Shown: one piece after another, positions 6,147 to 9,194 of the stretch | Layout: every line of letters starts with the position of its first letter | Numbering within the stretch: the stretch's first letter is position 1 | NCBI GenBank assembly: GCA_018829865.1 | Contig: JAHJTR010000226.1 | Span: 1 to 9,194 of the forward strand | DNA from: Patescibacteria group bacterium | Lineage (GTDB): Bacteria > Patescibacteriota > Gracilibacteria > UBA1369 > JAHJTR01 | Length of the DNA stretch: 9,194 bases | Direction of reading: 5' to 3' | Program-made: the position numbers and the translations under genes | The notes under the pieces: model-generated | What the model saw: the letters and a program-made list of their open reading frames with translations, nothing else | The model's database searches: none | Told to the model about the DNA's origin: nothing

Positions 6147-6656
6147 ATGATGCGGAATAGCAAAAATAAAAATAATGGTTTCACACTTGTCGAGTTGATA
6201 ATCGTAATAGCGATTATTGCAATATTGGCAGCAATGATTTTTGTTGCGTTAGATCCCGCGAGACGTCTCCATGAATCTCGCAATTCACGCAGGTGGAGTG
6301 ACGTGCATACCATTGTTGATGCACTTAGAAAGTATCAATCGGATAACGAAGGTAGTCATTACGCAACTATATCCAGCATAAATGCCGCAGCCTTCTATCA
6401 AATAGGTACATGTAGTAGTGGAGGAGATAATGGCTGCACCGCAGAAAGTACTCAGACGGCATGTATTGATTTAACGGGTTTACCTTCAAATTATTTATCA
6501 ACAATCCCCGTTGATCCCAAAGACGGGACAGGCGAAAAATCAGACTATTATATAAGAGTGGATTCACTGGGAGCGGTAATTGTAGGAGCATGTGACCCTG
6601 AAGGGGAAGGTGTGAACGGAAGTGGAGACGCACCATTAATTGAAGTTTCAAGATAA
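6147..6656 (+). CDS. pilA: Major type IV pilin, first tandem copy
   Basis: This is a 169-residue prepilin (168 if the adjacent ATG at 6150 is used). The leader ends in NKNNG (Gly11); the mature end FTLVELIIVIAIIAILAA has Phe+1 and Glu+5. The helix continues through DPARRLHESRNSRRWSDV and an IVDALRKYQSDNEG block, a pattern I associate from memory with shaft pilins of Patescibacteria. Four cysteines lie in the globular part (CSSGGDNGC, TACIDL, GACDPEG) and could form two disulfides, including a C-terminal loop. The mature chain, about 158 residues, is typical of a major pilin. It has no Shine-Dalgarno; the leader is A-rich. It is paralogous to the next gene, 26 nt downstream. The shaft-subunit role is inferred from size and domain simplicity; which of the two copies dominates cannot be seen. 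Confidence 0.9.
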   Translation: MMRNSKNKNNGFTLVELIIVIAIIAILAAMIFVALDPARRLHESRNSRRWSDVHTIVDALRKYQSDNEGSHYATISSINAAAFYQIGTCSSGGDNGCTAESTQTACIDLTGLPSNYLSTIPVDPKDGTGEKSDYYIRVDSLGAVIVGACDPEGEGVNGSGDAPLIEVSR

Positions 6657-6682
6657 TAATCAATATTCTTTAAAAAAAAACA

Positions 6683-7189
6683 ATGAAACACACAATTCGG
6701 AAAAAAGGATTCACCCTAGTGGAGCTAATAATCGTGATCGCGATTATCGCGATCATAGCTGCCGCAATTTTCGTCGCCTTGGATCCGGCAAGACGTCTTC
6801 ATGAGGCTAGAAATGCCCGAAGATGGAGTGATGTGGCAACAATGCTTGATGCTGTAAGAAAATATCAAGTTGATAATGACGGAACACACTACAGTTCTGT
6901 AGCCGGACTTACACAGAGTGAAAATTTTGTAGTCGGAACAAATGGTGTTACCGGTTGCGATGCCGGTTGTACAGGAGTGACAACTCAGCCACAATGTGTT
7001 GATATCTCCAGTATTGGAACAAATTACCTTGCTGAAGTACCTCTTGATCCTGCAACAGGAGCAGCAACATTTAGCGATTATTATTTGTCTGTTGACGCTA
7101 ATGGCGCAGTAACAGTAGGATCATGCGATCCAGAAGGCGAAGGTGCCGGAGGTGGCGGATCAGCCCCAACAATCAGAGTTATCAGATAA
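6683..7189 (+). CDS. pilA: Major type IV pilin, second tandem copy
   Basis: This is a 168-residue prepilin with leader MKHTIRKKG (Gly9) and mature end FTLVELIIVIAIIAIIAAA, Phe+1 and Glu+5. It shares DPARRLHEARNARRWSDV, a KYQVDNDG block, four matching cysteines (CDAGC, PQCVDI, GSCDPEG) and the CDPEGEG tail with its neighbour. The surface loops between (for instance the stretch after KYQ.DN.G) have diverged strongly. Conservation of the N-terminal helix with divergence of the exposed part is what one expects of two shaft pilins under different surface selection. The tail ends in a Gly-rich segment (EGEGAGGGGSAP) and TIRVIR. The ATG follows an A-tract and no Shine-Dalgarno is visible. It is the last gene of the operon, and a strong hairpin terminator begins 12 nt after the stop. 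The hydrophobic-helix codons contain a perfect inverted repeat (6735-6755). Confidence 0.9.
   Translation: MKHTIRKKGFTLVELIIVIAIIAIIAAAIFVALDPARRLHEARNARRWSDVATMLDAVRKYQVDNDGTHYSSVAGLTQSENFVVGTNGVTGCDAGCTGVTTQPQCVDISSIGTNYLAEVPLDPATGAATFSDYYLSVDANGAVTVGSCDPEGEGAGGGGSAPTIRVIR
6735..6755 (+). repeat. Perfect 10-bp-arm inverted repeat within the second pilin
   Basis: Arms TGATCGCGAT (6735-6744) and ATCGCGATCA (6746-6755) flank a single central T. The sequence encodes part of the conserved hydrophobic helix (VIAIIAI). The first pilin encodes nearly the same residues at the equivalent place with other codons and lacks the symmetry. It may be a chance product of Ile/Ala codons. Confidence 0.75.
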
Positions 7190-7200
7190 TCTGATTCTTT

Positions 7201-7238
7201 TAAAAAAGAGCGACAATTAACTTAGTCGCTCTTTTTTA
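7201..7238. terminator. Bidirectional intrinsic terminator shared by the pilus and two-component operons
   Basis: The stem GAGCGAC (7208-7214) pairs with GTCGCTC (7225-7231) around a 10-nt loop. It is flanked by A6 (7202-7207) and T6 (7232-7237), so each strand reads a GC-rich hairpin followed by a U-tract. It lies 12 nt after the last pilin stop, and the TAA stop of the response regulator (7236-7238 on the - strand) falls inside the T/A arm. The symmetry suggests it terminates both convergent transcripts. Confidence 0.92.
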
Positions 7239-7625
7239 TGCGAGTTGCAAATTACTTTTTATCGTATCAACAATGCACGATAATTTAGCACGGGATTTTG
7301 TAAAATATTGTTTTACACCTAAATCAATGTAGCTCTGAAGGTTATCATTGCTTGCGGTATTTGAAACGACAAATATTGACATTTCTTTCCCCCTCTTCTC
7401 ACTCATTAATTTCGAAACCAAACATATACCGTTTTGCCCCCCAACCAAATAATGATCCAACCAGATAACCTTAATTTCAGTATCTTTCAGTTTATTTAGT
7501 GCTTCATCAACAGTAGATGCAGTAACTACTGAAAAATTATTTTTTTCAAGCTTAAGCCTTATAACATTTTGCAGTGGTATTTCATCCTCTACTACTAATA
7601 TTTTTATGCTTTTGACTTTAATCAT
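7236..7625 (-). CDS. Single-domain (receiver-only) response regulator
   Basis: This is a 129-residue CheY-like receiver with no output domain. It has the acidic pair E13/D14 (VVEDE), phospho-acceptor D57 (IWLDHYLVGG), the switch Ser88 (VVSNTAS), the conserved Lys110 (YFTKSRA) and a GVKQYF segment before it. All canonical residues of the phosphorylation site are therefore present. The ATG at 7625 is 5 nt after the kinase stop, so the kinase and regulator form one operon and are a likely cognate pair. Receiver-only regulators act by protein-protein contact or as phosphorelay intermediates; PilG/CheY-type proteins controlling pili are known examples. That this one controls the neighbouring pilus is an inference from position only. 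Its stop overlaps the bidirectional terminator. No Shine-Dalgarno is visible. Confidence 0.93.
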   Translation of the reverse strand: MIKVKSIKILVVEDEIPLQNVIRLKLEKNNFSVVTASTVDEALNKLKDTEIKVIWLDHYLVGGQNGICLVSKLMSEKRGKEMSIFVVSNTASNDNLQSYIDLGVKQYFTKSRAKLSCIVDTIKSNLQLA

Positions 7626-7630
7626 TTTAT

Positions 7631-9194
7631 TTATGTTAATTTTTTTGATCCGATCTTAGATTGCATTCCCTCTAATGGGATAGTAATAATAAATGTTGCT
7701 CCTTTATTTTCCTCTGAGTGAAACTCTATCGATCCGTTGCATTGATCGAGAATGAGTTTAACAAGATACAGCCCGAGCCCTGTACCATCCGTATCGGCAC
7801 CTTTAACATTATCCGCCCTAAATAGCTTGGAAAAAATCTTTTCTTGTTGTTCCTTTGGAATTCCCATACCTGTATCAGTAACGCGGATTTCAATATGTTT
7901 ATCCTTTCCTAACACATACAAGTTAATTTCTCCTTTCTCCGGTGTATATTTAATAGCATTTGTAAGCAGGTTTTGGAATATTATCTGAGTTAGTTTTTTA
8001 TCTAAGCTCATTTTTTGCAGATTTTCTGAATATTCGGCAACAAAGTCTATTTTTTTTTCATCAATTTTCGATTGTAACTCCTTAATAACTTCATCAGCCA
8101 ACTCTCGAATATCTTGTAATTCAGGGTCAATCATCAGCGTGCCCAATTCTAGACGAGAAACATTTAATAGCGCATCAACAAGCACAACCATTCTATCATT
8201 GCTCAATGCAATCTCTCTCAAATATTTCCTTTGCTCATCCTTCAGTTCTCCCGCATCGCCCGCAAGCAGCATTTCTGTATACCAGTTAATGGCAGATAAT
8301 GGGGTTCGCAATTGGTGGGAAGCAAGTGAAACAAATTCAGTTTTTGCCTTATCAACATTTTTTTCAGTTGTAACATCTCTAAATACCTCAATTGTTCCTA
8401 TGATTTTATCAGTCCATATAATTGGAGAAACAGTTATACCCGCAGGGAATACTGTATTATTTTTACGCACATAATAATTAGATTTACTGATAACAGTAGT
8501 AATTTTTTCTCCACTTTCAATTGCTATCCTCAGAGGTCTATCTTCAATCGGAATATCTTTGCCACTTTCATCAACCATTCTTAAGCTTTCCAGGATTTTT
8601 TTGCCTTTAAGCTCTTTTAATGTCCATCCAATCATATTCTCAGCTGATTTATTCATAACAGTAATATATCCGGCCTGATCCGTAGCAATAATTCCATCAC
8701 CAATGCTATCAAGCAGAGATTCAATTTTAATTTTCTCGCGACTAACATTATCTTTTTCATCTTTAACATCCTCCAAAATATTAAGTATAGCATTCTGCTG
8801 TTTCTCTAATTCATCCCTTTGAGTTTTTATGCTTTCCGTCTGCGATCCCACTTTCTCATCCACAAAAGATCGGGATTTTTTTATAGCATCAGTCATCATA
8901 TTAAATGATTTCGAAAGAGATCCAATTTCATCATCTTTATCAATGTTCACTTTATAATCAAGATTTCCTTCCTCAATAATATTAATACCCTTTTGAAGTT
9001 CAGAAATAGGCAGACTAATATTTCGACTCACATAATACGCAACAATTGCAATCGCTATCGTAAATATTACTATTAAAACAATCGAAATATATATCAATCC
9101 ACCTAATGGCGCCAAAGCTTCCTCTTTGGAAATCTCTACAATTAAACACCAACCTGTCTCGGGTATAGGAAAATGAGTGCCAATTACCTCCGTA
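7631..9194 (-). CDS. Sensor histidine kinase with Cache-type sensor, HAMP, PAS, HisKA and HATPase domains (N-terminus outside window)
   Basis: The frame is open to the window edge (520 visible residues; the TTG at 9115 is internal). Numbering from the edge, residues 1-26 read THFPIPETGWCLIVEIS, the typical end of an extracytoplasmic Cache domain. They are followed by a membrane helix (~33-56), HAMP (~57-106, with PISEL and DEIGSLSKSFN), a coiled-coil signalling helix (~107-158), and a PAS domain (~159-278, DGIIATDQAGYITVMN). HisKA follows with phospho-acceptor His293 (ASHQLRTPLS), then a HATPase domain with an N box (NLLTNAIKY), a G1 box (DTGMGIP, from Asp440) and a G2 box (GTGLGL, ~470-475). 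All catalytic motifs are intact. It should be a membrane homodimer sensing a small extracytoplasmic ligand and phosphorylating the receiver protein encoded just after it. The ligand cannot be told, because most of the Cache domain lies off the window. Confidence 0.93.
   Translation of the reverse strand, partial: TEVIGTHFPIPETGWCLIVEISKEEALAPLGGLIYISIVLIVIFTIAIAIVAYYVSRNISLPISELQKGINIIEEGNLDYKVNIDKDDEIGSLSKSFNMMTDAIKKSRSFVDEKVGSQTESIKTQRDELEKQQNAILNILEDVKDEKDNVSREKIKIESLLDSIGDGIIATDQAGYITVMNKSAENMIGWTLKELKGKKILESLRMVDESGKDIPIEDRPLRIAIESGEKITTVISKSNYYVRKNNTVFPAGITVSPIIWTDKIIGTIEVFRDVTTEKNVDKAKTEFVSLASHQLRTPLSAINWYTEMLLAGDAGELKDEQRKYLREIALSNDRMVVLVDALLNVSRLELGTLMIDPELQDIRELADEVIKELQSKIDEKKIDFVAEYSENLQKMSLDKKLTQIIFQNLLTNAIKYTPEKGEINLYVLGKDKHIEIRVTDTGMGIPKEQQEKIFSKLFRADNVKGADTDGTGLGLYLVKLILDQCNGSIEFHSEENKGATFIITIPLEGMQSKIGSKKLT

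Noticed and set aside
8139..8474. 111-residue + strand frame opposite the histidine kinase
   Set aside because: It is the antisense shadow of the conserved HisKA/PAS coding region, with low-complexity Ser-rich translation.
9113..9115. TTG as the kinase start
   Set aside because: Coding continues to the window edge with a recognisable Cache-domain end (THFPIPETGW), so the gene is truncated by the window.
1..9194. Alternative genetic code (TGA = Gly), as in Gracilibacteria/Absconditabacteria
   Set aside because: About 2,900 codons of clear genes contain no in-frame TGA, so the standard bacterial code explains everything.
1..9194. Type II secretion system rather than type IV pilus
   Set aside because: The minor pseudopilin order is shared, but two tandem major pilins of pilus length, a PilM-like protein without fused membrane part, and no GspD or GspE in view favour a pilus. 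Not fully excluded.
1..9194. Mobile element, CRISPR array, tRNA or riboswitch
   Set aside because: No transposase, terminal inverted repeats, regularly spaced direct repeats outside the propeller gene, or cloverleaf-like sequence was seen, and there is little intergenic space.

Overview
The window is AT-rich and carries one dense, co-directional type IV pilus locus on the + strand (about 1-7189). A two-component pair on the - strand (7236-9194) converges on it. The two major pilins share a segment (DPARRLHE.RN.RRWSDV followed by a KYQ.DN.G block) that I associate from memory with pilins of Patescibacteria (CPR bacteria). The low GC, tight packing and near absence of Shine-Dalgarno sequences fit that lineage, but placement is an inference and no ribosomal or housekeeping marker is present. 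All eleven stop codons seen are TAA. The long reading frames carry no in-frame TGA, so the standard bacterial code fits and a recoded (TGA=Gly) lineage is unlikely.

Layout of the + strand: (1) the C-terminal half of the platform protein PilC, cut by the window edge; (2) a FimU/GspH-type minor prepilin; (3) a 955-residue PilV/GspI-type prepilin fused to 14 propeller-blade repeats and a C-terminal beta-sandwich; (4) a PilW/GspJ-type prepilin; (5) a PilX/GspK-type prepilin lacking the +5 glutamate; (6) a PilM-like actin-fold protein with eroded nucleotide motifs and an INLLQ tail; (7) a 66-residue two-helix membrane protein where PilN/PilO would be expected; (8, 9) two tandem paralogous major pilins. 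A stem-loop at 7201-7238 then ends both convergent transcription units.

Layout of the - strand: a Cache-HAMP-PAS-HisKA-HATPase sensor kinase, whose N-terminus is off the window, is followed 5 nt later by a stand-alone receiver-domain response regulator.

How it fits together: the minor pilins FimU-PilV-PilW-PilX form the tip and priming complex in known type IV pili, and in Pseudomonas a separate propeller protein, PilY1, sits on that complex. Here no separate PilY1 is seen. Instead the PilV-position subunit carries a very large propeller array itself, so I infer a built-in tip adhesin or sensor. PilC and PilM would be the inner-membrane and cytoplasmic parts, and the tandem pilins the shaft. 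The kinase and regulator may sense an extracytoplasmic ligand, and a link to pilus activity is suggested only by position. The strongest leads are the pilin-propeller fusion, its 14-blade, two-blade-unit architecture, and the degenerate PilM without recognisable PilN/PilO. No mobile element, CRISPR array, tRNA or rRNA was seen, and no gene-free stretch exceeds 50 bases.
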